Positions 1-41,400 of a stretch of DNA of 64,000 bases are shown here, in pieces. Under the pieces are notes generated by a model, which was given only the letters and a program-made list of their open reading frames with translations, ran no database searches and was not told where the DNA came from. Source of the DNA: Branchipolynoe longqiensis (taxonomy: Eukaryota; Annelida; Polychaeta; Phyllodocida; Polynoidae); assembly GCA_030323885.1 (NCBI GenBank), contig CM059196.1, positions 40,438,535 through 40,502,534 of the forward strand. The letters are read 5' to 3'. Position 1 is the stretch's first letter; the number at the start of each line of letters is the position of its first letter. Position numbers and translations under genes: made by a program.

Positions 1-765
1 TGTGAAACAAAGATAATACCTTAGCTGAGCTGACCTTTGGCAAATTAATAATAACAACTGACATATAATAGGAACAGTTGCCAGCAACAAAAAGAACACC
101 AAAAACATGAACATGGTAACATACAAACTGTCAAAGGAGGGCGGAATAAACTATAAACCTGATCGGCGTGCTCAGTAGGTCTGTGTTATTTTTAGCTAAG
201 CCCACCATTTGGCGTGACCTGGATGAGTGCCAGGCTTCGTTGCATGAAATGTTCGCCAACTTTTTTAATCATTATTTTTAAATTCAAGCCCCAAAAACTG
301 GTGTGATATGATGGTAATAATGAAAATAATTTAATAGCAAGTCCTCAGTAGCAGTAGCCATTCTAAGGCACTGTAAATAAAGAATTACATGCCATATTTA
401 CAATTTACTGAACTTTACCACTACTACTACTATTTCCGATCTCTGAAATGCTGTTTGACTATACATCTTAATACATTGCACTATTGGTGATTATTATATT
501 GACATTGGATTTGTAGGAGTGCAGTATGTTTTCAGATGTTATTGGTTATTTTTTGTTTGTCTTGGTTTGCTGAATAGTCTGCTTTGTTGTCACCGATCGC
601 TGTATACTGAACTAAACTGCTGCCTACTCAAAAATTGAACCAGTTGCTGACCCCGAGATGAATCGGTGTTTATAATGTGTTAATGAATCCGCAACCTGAT
701 TGTGTGGTGTGGCGTGATTATGGCCTGGTGTACGAAGAACTAGTGAGGTTTAAAAAAAGTTGTTA
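1..765. other. AT-rich non-coding sequence, probably upstream AMPK gamma intron
   Basis: No exon, RNA gene or clear repeat is seen. The exon encoding the first half of CBS1 of the AMPK gamma gene is not here, so this is probably intron of that gene whose 5' part lies outside the window. Confidence 0.5.
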
Positions 766-769
766 TATA

Positions 770-944
770 CAGTAACACCTCTCTAAATCGACTGGCCATG
801 GGACTGACTTTAAATGGTCCATTTAAAGAGGAGGTCGGTTTAGAAAGGGTTTTTTAATCTTTAAAATGGTATTGTATGGGTGATCGTTTGGGACCAAATA
901 AAGTGGTCGATCTTTGGAGGTGGTCGGTTAGAGAGGTGTTACTG
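770..944. mobile_element. Short TA-flanked inverted-repeat element (Tc1/mariner or pogo-like MITE)
   Basis: The ends are inverted copies: CAGTAACACCTCTCTAA on the left and its complement TTAGAGAGGTGTTACTG on the right. Both sides are flanked by TA, the target duplication typical of the Tc1/mariner/pogo superfamily. It is 175 bp with no coding capacity. A diverged relative lies at 54138-54304. Confidence 0.75.
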
Positions 945-1077
945 TATATGTAATAAATACACGTTGTTCTGCTTGATGACAAGAACGGTGAATGTGCAGC
1001 ACACTAGGTGGCGTACCAGGTAACTCACGTAAAATATGTCTTCTGAGTTATTGTTTGATGGTTACTGGGGAAGGACT

Positions 1078-3090
1078 GAAGCTATAACCTGGTGTGTTTA
1101 TACAAGTCACTGTCTGAAGCTGTAACCTGGTGTATTTACACAAGTCACTGTCTGAAGCTGTAACCTGGGGCCGTATGCACGAATCGGTGTTAGGGCCGTA
1201 ACCGCGGCTAGGCTACCTCCACACCCGGCTAGCTCCTTACTGCTAGCCGGGGTGGTTAGTGTGCGTGTGTGGGTCTCAATCTATTCAATGCGATCATATT
1301 TGACAGAATTACATACTCTAAACGTGATATTTTATTAAATAAACCGTAAATTCGAACCGATAGTAATGCTGCCGCTAAATCGGCGGCAAAATGCATACTG
1401 TTGAATCGACGAATGTAAAGTAAACAAATCGCCGCCGCGGCTTCGACGTCGATATCCATACTGTCCAACGTCAACTAAAAATGGCCGCCGCCGAATCGAC
1501 AGCAATATATTATACCCAAATCTATTCAATGCGATCATATTTGACAGATTTACATACGCAATAAGTGAAATTTATTCGAATTAACCATAAAATAGAACCG
1601 TTATTAACGCTCCTGCCGCATTGGCGGCGTTATTCATATCGTCGACTGGAGGGAATTCCCAAATCTATAAATAAACTCACGGTTAGCTATCCGCGGTGGC
1701 TAAAACATTGGTGCATAACGATTCACTCATTTCTCCAACCCCCCGCTACCCGGAGGTAGCTAACCGCGGCTAGTGCCTTAACACCAGCTAAGCCTAACCC
1801 CGATTCGTGCATACGGCCCCAGGTGTGTTTACACAAGTCACTGTCTGAAGCTGTAACCTGGTGTGTTTACACAAGTCACTGTCTGAAGCTGTAACCTGGT
1901 GTGTTTACACAAGTCACTGTCTGAAGCTGTAATCTGGTGTGTTTACACGAGTCACTGTTTGAAGCTGTAATCTGGTGTGTTTACACAAGTCACTGTCTGA
2001 AGCTGTAATCTGGTGTGTTTACACAAGTCACTGTCTGAAGCTGTAACCTGGTGTGTTTACACAAGTCACTGTCTGAAGCTGTAACCTGGTGTGTTTACAC
2101 AAGTCACTGTCTGAAGCTGTAACCTGGTGTGTTTACACAAGTCACTCTCTGAAGCTGTAACCTGGTGTGTTTACACAAGTCACTGTCTGAAGCTGTAACC
2201 TGGTGTGTTTACACAAGTCACTGTCTGAAGCTGTAATCTGGTGTGTTTACACAAGTCACTGTCTGAAGCTGTAACCTGGTGTGTTTACACAAGTCACTGT
2301 CTGAAGCTGTAACCTGGTGTGTTTACACAAGTCACTGTCTGAAGCTGTAATCTGGTGTGTTTACACGAGTCACTGTTTGAAGCTGTAATCTGGTGTGTTT
2401 ACACAAGTCACTGTCTGAAGCTGTAATCTGGTGTGTTTACACAATTCACTGTCTGAAGCTGTAACCTGGTGTGTTTACACAAGTCACTGTCTGAAGCTGT
2501 AACCTGGTGTGTTTACACAAGTCACTGTCTGAAGCTGTAACCTGGTGTGTTTACACAAGTCACTCTCTGAAGCTGTAACCTGGTGTGTTTACACAAGTCA
2601 CTGTCTGAAGCTGTAACCTGGTGTGTTTACACAAGTCACTGTCTGAAGCTGTAATCTGGTGTTTTTACACAAGTCACTGTCTGAAGCTGTAACCTGGTGT
2701 GTTTACACAAGTCACTGTCTGAAACTGTAACCTGGTGTGTTTACACAACAGTTACTGTCCACTGGTCACACTGGGGAAGGACTAGAGCTGTGACCTGGTG
2801 TGTTTACACAGCAGTTACTGTCCACTGGTCACACTGGGGAAGGACTAGAACTGTGACGTGGTGTGTTTACACAGCAGTGACTGTCCACTGGTCACACTGG
2901 AGAAGGACTGGAGCTGTGACCTGGTGTGTTTACACAGCAGTTACTGTCCACTGGTCACACTGGGGAAGGACTAGAGCTGTGCCCTGGTGTGTTTACACAG
3001 CAGATACTGGTCACTGGGAAAAGACTGAAGCTGTGACCTGCGGTGTTTACGCAAGTTACTGGTCACTGGGGAAAGACTGAAGCTGCGACC
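1078..3090. repeat. 38-bp minisatellite with 11-mer higher-order structure and a 63-bp parent unit
   Basis: Monomers of 38 bp (core GAAGCTGTAACCTGGTGTG followed by TTTACACAAGTCACTGTCT) run head to tail. Marker variants recur exactly 418 bp apart (1948 and 2366; 2141 and 2559), that is, every 11 monomers. At 2745-3085 and near 1056 the unit is longer (63 bp) and contains an extra segment with CACTGGTCACACTGGGG, so the 38-bp form looks like a deletion derivative. The array lies just upstream of the first visible AMPK gamma exon and is broken by an inserted element at 1167-1820. Confidence 0.9.
1167..1820. mobile_element. Inverted-repeat element inserted into the 38-bp minisatellite
   Basis: The ends are inverted copies: GGGGCCGTATGCACGAATCG on the left and its complement, ending CATACGGCCCC, on the right. 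A monomer of the surrounding minisatellite is interrupted at both ends, so insertion came after the array formed. Just inside the ends are further GC-rich inverted segments (CCGCGGCTAG). The interior carries an imperfect direct duplication (about 1276-1400 and 1521-1640) sharing CTATTCAATGCGATCATATT. No transposase is encoded. Confidence 0.8.
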
Positions 3091-3258
3091 AGGCCATACC
3101 TACTGGCTCAAATATCGCATTCTAAGTGTGTTGTAGTTGATCTTTCTGTCAAATTGTAGCCTGCATTGATATGAGATTAAATGTTGCTAGGATGTAAAAC
3201 CCTAACAAAGCACTTTCCACTGCTGTTGCTCATGCGCCCCTGTTACCACGTGTTGCAG

Positions 3259-33077
<29,819 letters not shown>

Positions 33078-33539
33078 TGTCAGCAAATGGCCTGTGCACC
33101 ATCCAACACCTAACCACCAGAGGGCGAGGTGATGGTGGTTCTGTCGCATGCACAGACTACACACAGACTGACTTTTGGGTGATAACTAATAGATATAGTG
33201 CACAATGTGGCTGTACGTGGACAGGTTGGGAGAATGAGGGCGATGTTGAGGGCTGTGGTTCCTGCAGCCGGCATCGAACCACATATTTTGGAGCTGGTTA
33301 GCTGTGTGTCAAAACTGATTCGCAACCACCAGAACCTTTCTTCCTCAATGTTCAAAACTGGGGAGTCCTTGCTCTGCTGATAATGACTAACCCCCAAAGC
33401 AGTCACATCTGTTGCCATGGATGCAGCATGCTAATAATAGCATATGGTGAATATAACTTCAGTCATGGGTATCACATTGTGAGGCTGGTCCTGGACCTTC
33501 GGGCTATATGAAAATGTGCTTGGCAGCAAAGAGGTCTGC

Positions 33540-34770
33540 CTGCATCACCCTGGTGCTGCCCCCCAGTGAAGGGTCTGGAACTGTGGGGTGTCCCCTAGTA
33601 ACTGGTCTGTTTCACTGTGGTGCTGCACCCTAGTAGGTGGTCTGGCACTGTAGTGCTGTCTCCTCCCCCCCCCCCCCCCATCCACCCCTCATACTGGTCT
33701 GGCACTGTTGTGCTGCCCCTGGTAGCTTGTTTGTGGCACTGTGGTGATGCCCCCCTTATGGGGCTGGAGGGTTAATGGTATCATGGTACTGCGCCCTTAT
33801 GGCAGGAAAGTGGCATCGTGGTACTGTTCGCTATTGGCTGAGACATGGATGGCATCATGGTGCTGTCCCCCTTATGTCATGGTAGTGGTATCATGATGCT
33901 GCTACTTAATGCCTGAGATGTGGCATTGAGGTGCTGCCCACTTATGGTACGGTTGTGGTATCACGATCCTGCCACCTAGTGATTGAGATGTAACATTGTG
34001 GTGCTGCCATGGTGCCACTCCTTATAGTGAGGGTGTGGCATAATGGTGCTGCCACCTGGTGACAGAGATGTAACATCATGGCGCTGCCCTTCATAGCGAG
34101 GCTGTAACATTGGGGTCCGCCCTTTCATAGCGAGGCCATGGCATCATGGTGCTGCCACCTAGTGACTGAGATGTAACATTGTCGTGCTGCCCTTCATTGC
34201 GAGACTGGCATCATGGTGCTGCCACCTAGTGACTGACATGTAAAATCGTGATGCTCCCTCATAGCGAGGCTGTAACATCGTGTTGCCGCCCTTCATAGTG
34301 ATGCTGTAACATTGGGTTGCCGCCCTTCATAGCAAGGCCATGGCATCATGGTGCTGCCACCTAATGACTGAGATGTAACATCATGGTGCTCCTTCATAGC
34401 GAGGCTGTAACATCATGGTGCTGCCCTTCATAGTGAGGCTGTAACATTGGGGTGGCGCCCTTCATAGCGAGGTCGTGGCATAATGGTGCTGCCACCTAGT
34501 GGCTGAGACATAGTGATGCCCCCTCATAGCAAGGCTGTAGCATTATGGTGCTGCCACCTGGTGACAGATGTTACATCATGGTGCTGCCCTTCATCGCGAG
34601 GCTGTAACATTGGGGTCCGCACTTCATAGCGAGGCCATGGCATCATGGTGCTGCCACCTAGTGACTGAGATGTAACATTGTTGTGCTGCCCTTCATTGCG
34701 AGACTGGCATCATGGTGCTGCCACCTAGTGCCTGACATGTAACATCATGATGCTCCCTCAGACTTATCAG
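33540..34770. repeat. ~35-bp two-type tandem array in the AMPK gamma 3' flank
   Basis: Two monomer types alternate: CATGGTGCTGCCACCTAGTG then ACTGAGATGTAA, and GTGCTGCCCTTCATAGCGAG then GCTGTAACAT. Blocks at 34050-34250 and 34550-34750 match with a 500-bp offset (TGGGGTCCGC at 34111 and 34611), showing later segmental duplication. It may be in the 3' UTR, since no AATAAA was found between the stop and about 35170. Confidence 0.85.
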
Positions 34771-34832
34771 CTGTAGCCAAGATGACGTGTGTGTTTCACT
34801 GTGACGTTGATAGTACTGTCTCATTGCAAACC

Positions 34833-35326
34833 CCGGTGTAACGATTTCAATTTCCCCTGGTTCCAAGTTCCCCCCGGGAATCTGAAAACGTTTTTAATTT
34901 CCATCTGGTGAAATTGAAAACGTTTTCAGATTCCTGGGAGGGAAATTAAAAACAGTTTTCAGATTCCTTGCCCTATTTTCAAATTCCCCCCTCCGGGTAT
35001 TTAAAATTGTTCAAAAAACTTTTAAAAACATTTAAAAATTCAGACCCATAATATTTTTTTCCTAGCCATCTTGGAGACTTTTTGTGTCATTTGGGGTGAA
35101 ATATGTTTTGTTGTACTAGTAATTATTTCCATTATACTATTCTCTGTGTATTATTATATTTGTTATGAAAAATAAAGAAAATTCACCGAAAATGGGGGGA
35201 GGGAAAGTTAAAACGAGGGAGGGAAAACGAAAACTTTTTCAAATTCCCATGGGATGAATTTGAAAACGTTTTCAAGTTCCCCTGGGGGAACTTCAATCAG
35301 GGGGGAATTTGATATCTTTACACTGG
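34833..35326. mobile_element. Inverted-repeat element in the AMPK gamma 3' flank
   Basis: CCGGTGTAACGATTTCAATT and CCAAGTTCCCCC on the left are matched by the complement of GGGGGAATTTGATATCTTTA and CACTGG on the right. The interior repeats GAAAACGTTTTCA-ATTCC. It contains AATAAA (about 35170), the first such signal I saw downstream of the stop codon. Confidence 0.8.
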
Positions 35327-35863
35327 TGCTGTGCATGACATGCGCAGTCTCTTCTTGTAGTGTACATGACTACCCTCGACTACAACTGCCAACCAGACCT
35401 CGTCTCTCACTGTGTTTGGTGTACAGTAGTGTTGTCTTTTAACTCTGAGAAATGAGCACTGTTCCTTATACTGCTGTACTATTAGCTTGAAGTTGGCCCT
35501 GTTTGTTTGATGGCCATCGCTCATTGTTTTCATATTACGCACGCCAAACCCAATCGGTTCTCTTCTTACTGTGGGAATTATTTTCCCTTGATGATAGTCA
35601 ATGCTGACTCCAATGTTTTCCCAACAATTACGCGAGATGTATCTGTATGGGATTGTTGATTTTTATTTCTCCGGAATGGTTACTCTTGTAGTGTGGACAG
35701 GTTATTTTACTGTGAGGGTGGAGTGTGTGCTGAACTGTGCCGAGTCTGTGTACACCGCGCAATGTTCTGTTATGCTTAACTTGTTTCCGATGTGTCACTT
35801 CCGGTTTCAGTGTCTCACTTCCGATTCCGGTGTTCCACGTACAGTTTCTGTTGTGCTTTACAT
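35327..35863. other. Intergenic sequence
   Basis: Short repeats of CACTTCCGGTT/CACTTCCGATTCCGGTG near 35805-35835 and again at 36210-36275, on both sides of the next element. Nothing coding. Confidence 0.55.
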
Positions 35864-36182
35864 CAGGGCCGCGTTCAGGGTCCGTCTCGGAGGCGCCTCG
35901 GAGGCGCCCGTGACGTCAGGCTAGTCTGAACAACAACAGCCAGTTGGTCGCCTCGAAAATGGCCGCCCCCATAGGAGGCGGCCATTTGCATCGAAATGCT
36001 GCGCTCTGATTGGATGAAACCGCTGCATGCGGCGGCCATTTTCGAGGCGCTGTTTGTCTCCAACCTGAAAAGGGAGGCGTCGCCGAGACGTCGCCGAGAC
36101 GGACCCTGAACGCAAATAGGCCAAAAAGCATCGCGGAGACGTCGCCGAGGCGCCTCCGAGACGGACCCTGAACGCGGCCCTG
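35864..36182. mobile_element. Palindromic MITE with GC-rich ends (family G)
   Basis: The ends are long inverted copies: CAGGGCCGCGTTCAGGGTCC then GTCTCGGAGGCGCCTCGG, and the complement ending GAACGCGGCCCTG. Inside are ATGGCCGCC/GGCGGCCAT inverted motifs and repeats of GACGTCGCCGAGAC. Other copies are at 37676 and 61965. Confidence 0.9.
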
Positions 36183-37675
36183 GTTCTGGTACCCTAACCA
36201 CTGGTTCCGTTGCTCACTTCCGGTTCCGTTGTGTGCCATTTTTTGGGGTCATTTTCGCCGTGTCCCACTTCCGGTGTGAGGTTACAGGAAAGGGTAGCAC
36301 CATTGTTTACAGCCATATGCCACGTGGCACGGCATAATGCTACATGTACAATGTCATTGATGTATATTTGTGCTGTACATTTTCAGATATATCTATGTTT
36401 GTAAATAACATAGATCTAGTTGGCTAACTCGGGCAAATTGAGTGGCCAGCGTTTGCTAGAAGGCACAATTTGCTAGTTATGTTTATAAAGTATAAGTTGT
36501 TTGGAATCATGTGATGCGTCCACCTCATGCAATCTTTAATTAGGCCAGTGGATTTACAAATATATATTGTTTATGTCAAGTCATTTCCACTATCAATAAT
36601 ATAACTGTTAAGCAGATAGTGGGCAAGGTGGGTGCTTGAGTGTGTGAGTGACTGAGTGTGTGCGTCAGTATGTGTGTGCGTGTGTCTGCGCGCCCCACCC
36701 CCCACCCCCCAGTTGTGTGCATTTCGCTTGTTACTGTTAGTTTCCAGTAGTGCTGTATTGAGTGCCACTTAGATGTGTGATTGTACCGACAAACTGACAG
36801 TTCATCGACCTTTTTATTTTAATTAAAAAAAAAAAATCAAATTGTAGACATAATAATTTTTAAATGCTGATTTGCTTCAAGGAAACACTGGCATACGAAC
36901 ATCTGCTTCTCAAATTAGAACTTTTGACGAAAACAACTTAATTATATGAACAAAAGAAGAAGGAAAAAAAACATGTTCTGCCAATTTCATGAAAAGATAT
37001 TGGCGAGTTGTAAGTACAGCGATATAGTACAGAAATATATATATTTATATATACATATAGTATATGTACATATATATTTATATATATATGCATGTGTATG
37101 TTATATATATATTATGTATAATATATATAAATGTACAGTAGGAGATACAAAGGGGGATGAAACTTATGTATGATTGTGGAAGACTTATATTGGCTTTGCG
37201 TGGCATTGTATACACATACACATGCTGTTCGTACAAGATTAACATCTTGTTAAAGTCACCTCTACAATGTATGGGTTAGTACTTCCACAAAGTACACGTG
37301 ATTCATTTGTTTTAATTTGTTAAAGGATTAAAGTTGGATGATTTTATCGCCCAATGTGAAATGTATTATAGTGTGCACATTTTGTAACCAGCAGTTCCGT
37401 GTATTTTCACAATGGTACACGATGAGAACCAGCATAATTACATCCACGGTTTGGAATACTGAAGACAATTACTAGAAGCAGAATCTGCTGGTTAATATGT
37501 ACATTTACAAACATACAAACAAAAGGAATGTTGACCTTTACACATGCCCATAACCGTGACCTGCGTCTATATTTAGCAGCGATTCTGACCAATCAGGTCT
37601 TCCCATCTCATCATTATGCGGGTGTTACGTCACACACTTCCGGTGTATTGAAAACAATGGAGATAGGCGACAAAC
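36183..37675. other. Intergenic AT-rich sequence
   Basis: Includes an AT-dinucleotide-rich stretch (37025-37135) and a GTGTGT-rich stretch (36640-36690). No gene is recognised. Confidence 0.55.
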
Positions 37676-37992
37676 TGGGCCGTGTTCAGGGTCTGTCTCG
37701 GAGGCGCCTCGGCGACGTCTCGGCGATGCTTTTTGGTCTATTTGCGTTCAGAGTGCGTCTCGGCGACATCTCGGCGACGCCTCCCTTTTCAGACTGGAGA
37801 TGAAAAGTGCCTCGAAAATGGCCGCCGCATTCAGTGCTTTCAGCCAATGACAGCACAGCTTTACCATTGCAAATGGCCGCCGCCTATGGAGGCCGCCATT
37901 TTCGAGGCGGCCAACAGCTAAATCCGTTCAGACTAGCCTGACGTCACGGGCGCCTCCGAGGCGCCTCCGAGACGGACCCTGAACGCGGCCCT
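37676..37992. mobile_element. Palindromic MITE (family G)
   Basis: CTGGGCCGTGTTCAGGGTCT to GACCCTGAACGCGGCCCTGG. Same layout as 35864-36182, 317 bp. Confidence 0.9.
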
Positions 37993-38881
37993 GGTATATA
38001 TTAGTCCGACAAGCAAATGGTACATGTTTATAACATAGGGTGACAAGATGGTGAACGTGGACTGTTTGTTTACTGCTATGTAATAATGTACTAAAGCTAC
38101 CACGTTCTGAGATAAATGGCCGGTCAAGATTAACTAACATAATTCACTAAGTACTTTTGTCCTTATTTTACTGACTAAATGTCGTCTGCAGTTGGCGGAA
38201 TTCAGACATGAGGGTAATTATTTTCACTGAAATACCCATCTATCGTCAGTAATTTGAACAATTTAAACAATTTTTTTAATGGGGGGGGGGGAGCATGTTT
38301 TCGGCAGTAGCTCGTGTTGGTTGGCCATTGGGATCCAAGATGGCAGGGATGCCTGATTAGTATGCTGGGCTGAGTGTCAAATAACATTAGGTCAAAGATC
38401 ATATTTGATCGTTGATGCAGGTGAGACTGGTTTTCCTGGTTTATTTCTATCAAAGCTCGTCACCTACAACGCCCGCCCCAAATAAAAGAACGGATTCGCA
38501 GTTTGACCTTCATTTAAAAGCTATGTACATGCAAGATATATCACTGTATAAATGCATATATGTTTCTGTTTTGATATGAACAGAAATGGAATATTAAACG
38601 ATATTAGACCAAAAATGTATATATTACTGGTGTCATTTTTCTTATATTTTTATTCCTACAACTAAAGGAAAAAAAGTTTCTTCACCAGACATTTGTTTTG
38701 AAAATACATAACTCGAAATAATAATTTTTCGAGAAGTTAGAAACAGAACTATGCATAAATAAATACTGGGAGAAATAGGGTTTATAATATCTAGTGTTCA
38801 AGATCAATCAGCTGGCTTGGGAATGCAATGAATGTAGATTTTCTTAACAAATATTTTAAAAGATGGGATTTACATATCCAA
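37993..38881. other. Intergenic sequence, nothing recognised
   Basis: G-run at 38281-38290. No coding signal. Confidence 0.5.
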
Positions 38882-39047
38882 CTTATACCCCAGTCACTAC
38901 AACTTGCGACCACCTTAGACCAAAGAACCCACACTCACCAGTGATGTCCTTGCGACCAAAACAATGGTTTCCGACGTCTGGGTGTCACTAGTGACTGGGT
39001 TCTTTGGTCCAAAGTGGTCGCAAGCTGTAGTGTGACTGGGGTATAAG
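38882..39047. mobile_element. 166-bp near-perfect palindromic MITE
   Basis: CTTATACCCCAGTCACTACA then ACTTGCGACCACCTTAGACC, and the matching complement GTGGTCGCAAGCTGTAGTGT then GACTGGGGTATAAG. The arms cover most of its length. Confidence 0.88.
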
Positions 39048-39099
39048 GTGCACAAGGATGAAAGATCCACGCGAATTTCAGCGATATTTACTGTACTGC

Positions 39100-39206
39100 A
39101 ATCCCGCAGTACGATCGGCGTATACTAATGTGGTTCAAACTATGCAGCACTATCAGCGTGTGCTAATATGTGGTGCAAAGGCCGCAGCACTATCAACGTA
39201 TACTAC
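39100..39206. repeat. Short ~40-bp tandem repeat interrupted by a 2.5-kb block
   Basis: Two to three units share TGTGGTTCAAACTATGCAGC then ACTATCAGCGT. A further unit (ACGTGGTTCAAACACTGAAG then CACTATCAG) sits at 41734-41765, beyond the block at 39207-41728. Confidence 0.65.
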
Positions 39207-39209
39207 TAA

Positions 39210-39407
39210 AGGCCCGTTTATACTCAACTTTACGATGGTTAGCGCCGGGTGACGCCCCAAAACGGTGGAAAGTTAGACATAGTATGTTGAACTCTGGTCA
39301 ACGCTTGCGCCATCTAACGCCGACGTAAAGTCTAAATGGGAGCGTTGGCTTGCGCCATGTTGCGCTGTCCAGCGCCGTTTTGCGCCGTCAAAAGTGTAAA
39401 CGGGCCT
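39210..39407. mobile_element. MITE with TAA target duplication (PIF/Harbinger-like)
   Basis: The ends are AGGCCCGTTTATACT and AGTGTAAACGGGCCT, flanked by TAA at 39207-39209 and 39408-39410. A 3-bp TWA duplication is the mark of PIF/Harbinger elements, but the right flank continues into (TAA)n, so it could be chance. The interior repeats TTGCGCC/AGCGCCG. Confidence 0.75.
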
Positions 39408-39512
39408 TAATAATAATAATAATAATAAAACATTTATATATCGCCCGATCCAGCAAGCCGTTCTCAGGCGGTTTAGATAACAACCAAATATAGGCGGAAC
39501 AGCAGCTGGTGA
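39408..39512. repeat. (TAA)n and dispersed-repeat end
   Basis: (TAA)n followed by ACATTTATATATCGCCCGAT and AGCCGTTCTCAGGCGGTTTA, a text of the kind that commonly ends dispersed repeats in marine invertebrates. The family was not determined. Confidence 0.5.
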
Positions 39513-40925
39513 TGGCAGGCAGGCAGGCAGGCAGACCTAGGTCAGGCAGGCAGGCAGGCAGACCTAGGTGATGGCAGGCAGGCAGGCAGACCTAGGTGAT
39601 GGCAGGCAGGCAGACCTAGGTGATGGCAGGCAGGCAGGCAGACCTAGGTGATGGCAGGCAGGCAGGCAGACCTAGGTGATGGCAGGCAGGCAGGCAGACC
39701 TAGGTGATGGCGAGGGGGCGAGGCGGGCCACAGAAGGGTGGACCGCCTCGGAGGTCCAGGTGCCCTGCCTAGGTGATGGCGAGGGGGCGAGGCGGGCCAC
39801 AGAAGGGTGGACCGCCTCGGAGGTCCAGGTGCCCTGAAGTTCCCTGTGTGGGCGGGAGTGTCCGGGGCCTACGTCGACAAGGGGCGGGCGGCCAAAGATA
39901 GAGGAGGCCCGCTCCTTGGAGGAAGGCAGGCAGGCAGACCTAGGTGATGGCAGGCAGGCAGGCAGGCAGACCTAGGTGATGGCAGGCAGGCAGGCAGACC
40001 TAGGTGAGGCAGGCAGGCAGGCAGGCAGACCTAGGTGATGGCAGGCAGGCAGACCTAGGTGATGGCAGGCAGGCAGGCAGGCAGACCTAGGTGATGGCAG
40101 GCAGGCAGGTAGGCCTAGGTGATGGCAGGCAGGTAGACCTAGGTGATGGCAGGCAGGCAGACCTAGGTGATGGCAGGCAGGCAGACCTAGGTGATGGCAG
40201 GCAGGCAGACCTAGGGTGCCATGGCTGGGTGACGTGGGTGACGTGGGTGACCAGCAATCCGATGGTGACTGCGGTGAGGCAGGCAGGAAGGCAGGCAGGC
40301 AGACCTAGGTGATGGCAGGCAGGTAGACCTAGGTGATGGCAGGCAGGCAGACCTAGGTGATGGCAGGCAGGCAGACCTAGGTGATGGCAGGCAGGCAGAC
40401 CTAGGGTGCCATGGCTGGGTGACGTGGGTGACGTGGGTGACCAGCAATCAGATGGTGACTGCGGTGAGGCAGGCAGGCAGGCAGACCTAGGTGATGGCAG
40501 GCAGGCAGACAGACCTAGGTGATGGCAGGCAGGCAGACCTAGGTGATGGCAGGCAGGCAGACCTAGGTGATGGCAGGCAGGTAGACCTAGGTGATGGCAG
40601 GCAGGCAGACCTAGGTGATGGCAGGCAGGCAGACCTAGGTGATGGCAGGCAGGCAGACCTAGGGTGCCATGGCTGGGTGACGTGGGTGACCAGCAATCCG
40701 ATGGTGACTGCGGTGAGGCAGGCAGGCAGGCAGACCTAGGTGATGGCAGGCAGGCAGGCAGACAGACCTAGGTGATGGCAGGCAGGCAGGCAGACCTAGG
40801 TGATGGCAGGCAGGCAGGCAGACCTAGGTGATGGCAGGCAGGCAGGCAGGCAGACCTAGGTGATGGCAGGCAGGCAGGCAGGCAGACCTAGGTGATGGCA
40901 GGCAGGCAGGCAGGCAGACCTGGTT
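39512..40925. repeat. AGGCAGGCAG-GACCTAGGTGATGG minisatellite
   Basis: Units of about 25-33 bp (GACCTAGGTGATGGCAGGCA plus a variable number of GGCA) occupy 1.4 kb. Longer segments recur inside: GGCGAGGGGGCGAGGCGGGC at 39708 and 39778, and GTGCCATGGCTGGGTGACGT at 40215, 40405 and 40663, each leading into CGATGGTGACTGCGGTGAGG or a one-base variant. This is higher-order structure. Confidence 0.93.
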
Positions 40926-41400
40926 CCTGACGAGCACGGGCGGGGTAGGGGTGGAGCGGCAGATGAGGCGCACCGAGTCTCCCCGGAGACCCCCCCCCCC
41001 CCCCGCCCGCACCAAGGCGTGGGCGGGGAGTGTCGGGGGCCTGCGTCCGCGCAGGAGGGCCCCGGCGTGGCCAGGGCGGTCGTCCGGGAGCCCTTGCCTT
41101 GTCCTGGCATGCTTGGGGCGGCCAGAGGAGTTGCAGCGGTCCGAGGTGGAGTCCGGCGAGGTGAGGTCCAAAGCAGAAAAACGGGAAGAGAGCTGGAAGG
41201 CGGCAGGAGGGCGAGTGCCTGAGGGAGGCCGGGGGGCGACCTTATAAGGGAAAGGGGGGCGGGCGACAGCAGGTGAGGTGTGAATGCTGCCGGCCCGGGG
41301 GGAGGGCGAGAGGTGGTGAGCAGCGGGGGTCGGGTGAGGCGCGAATGCTGCGCGACACGGGGCCGGGGGGAGGGTCTCTTCCTCTCCTCGCATCAAACGT
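40926..41400. other. GC-rich, CpG-rich block
   Basis: A strong G+C and CpG island in an AT-rich region, with a C-run at 40990-41003. Its text (GGCGGGGAGTGTCGGGGGCC at about 41022) repeats a module at about 39849 (GGCGGGAGTGTCCGGGGCCT). A TATA-like CTTATAAGG is at 41241. An open frame on the minus strand is compositionally driven and not supported as a gene. Confidence 0.6.

Noticed and set aside
2697..3080. 127-codon frame with repeated WCVYTAVTVHWSHWGRT
   Set aside because: The 63-bp unit is a multiple of three, so the frame stays open. It lies in the intron-side minisatellite upstream of an AMPK gamma acceptor.
1078..3090. Possible CRISPR-like array
   Set aside because: Units are contiguous with no unique spacers, and the context is eukaryotic.
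1..3258. Search for the missing CBS1 first-half exon
   Set aside because: No sequence encoding the expected SH-CYDLIPTS-like block with splice signals was found, so the exon is taken to lie upstream of the window.
35875..36239. Overlapping minus-strand frames with RVQGPSRRRLGD
   Set aside because: Same peptides appear at the other family G MITE copies (37682, 62017), so they are the MITE's inverted repeats translated.
40824..41396. 190-codon minus-strand frame
   Set aside because: Pro/Arg/Ala-rich because of the GC-rich block, and it runs into the GGCAG minisatellite. No recognised domain.
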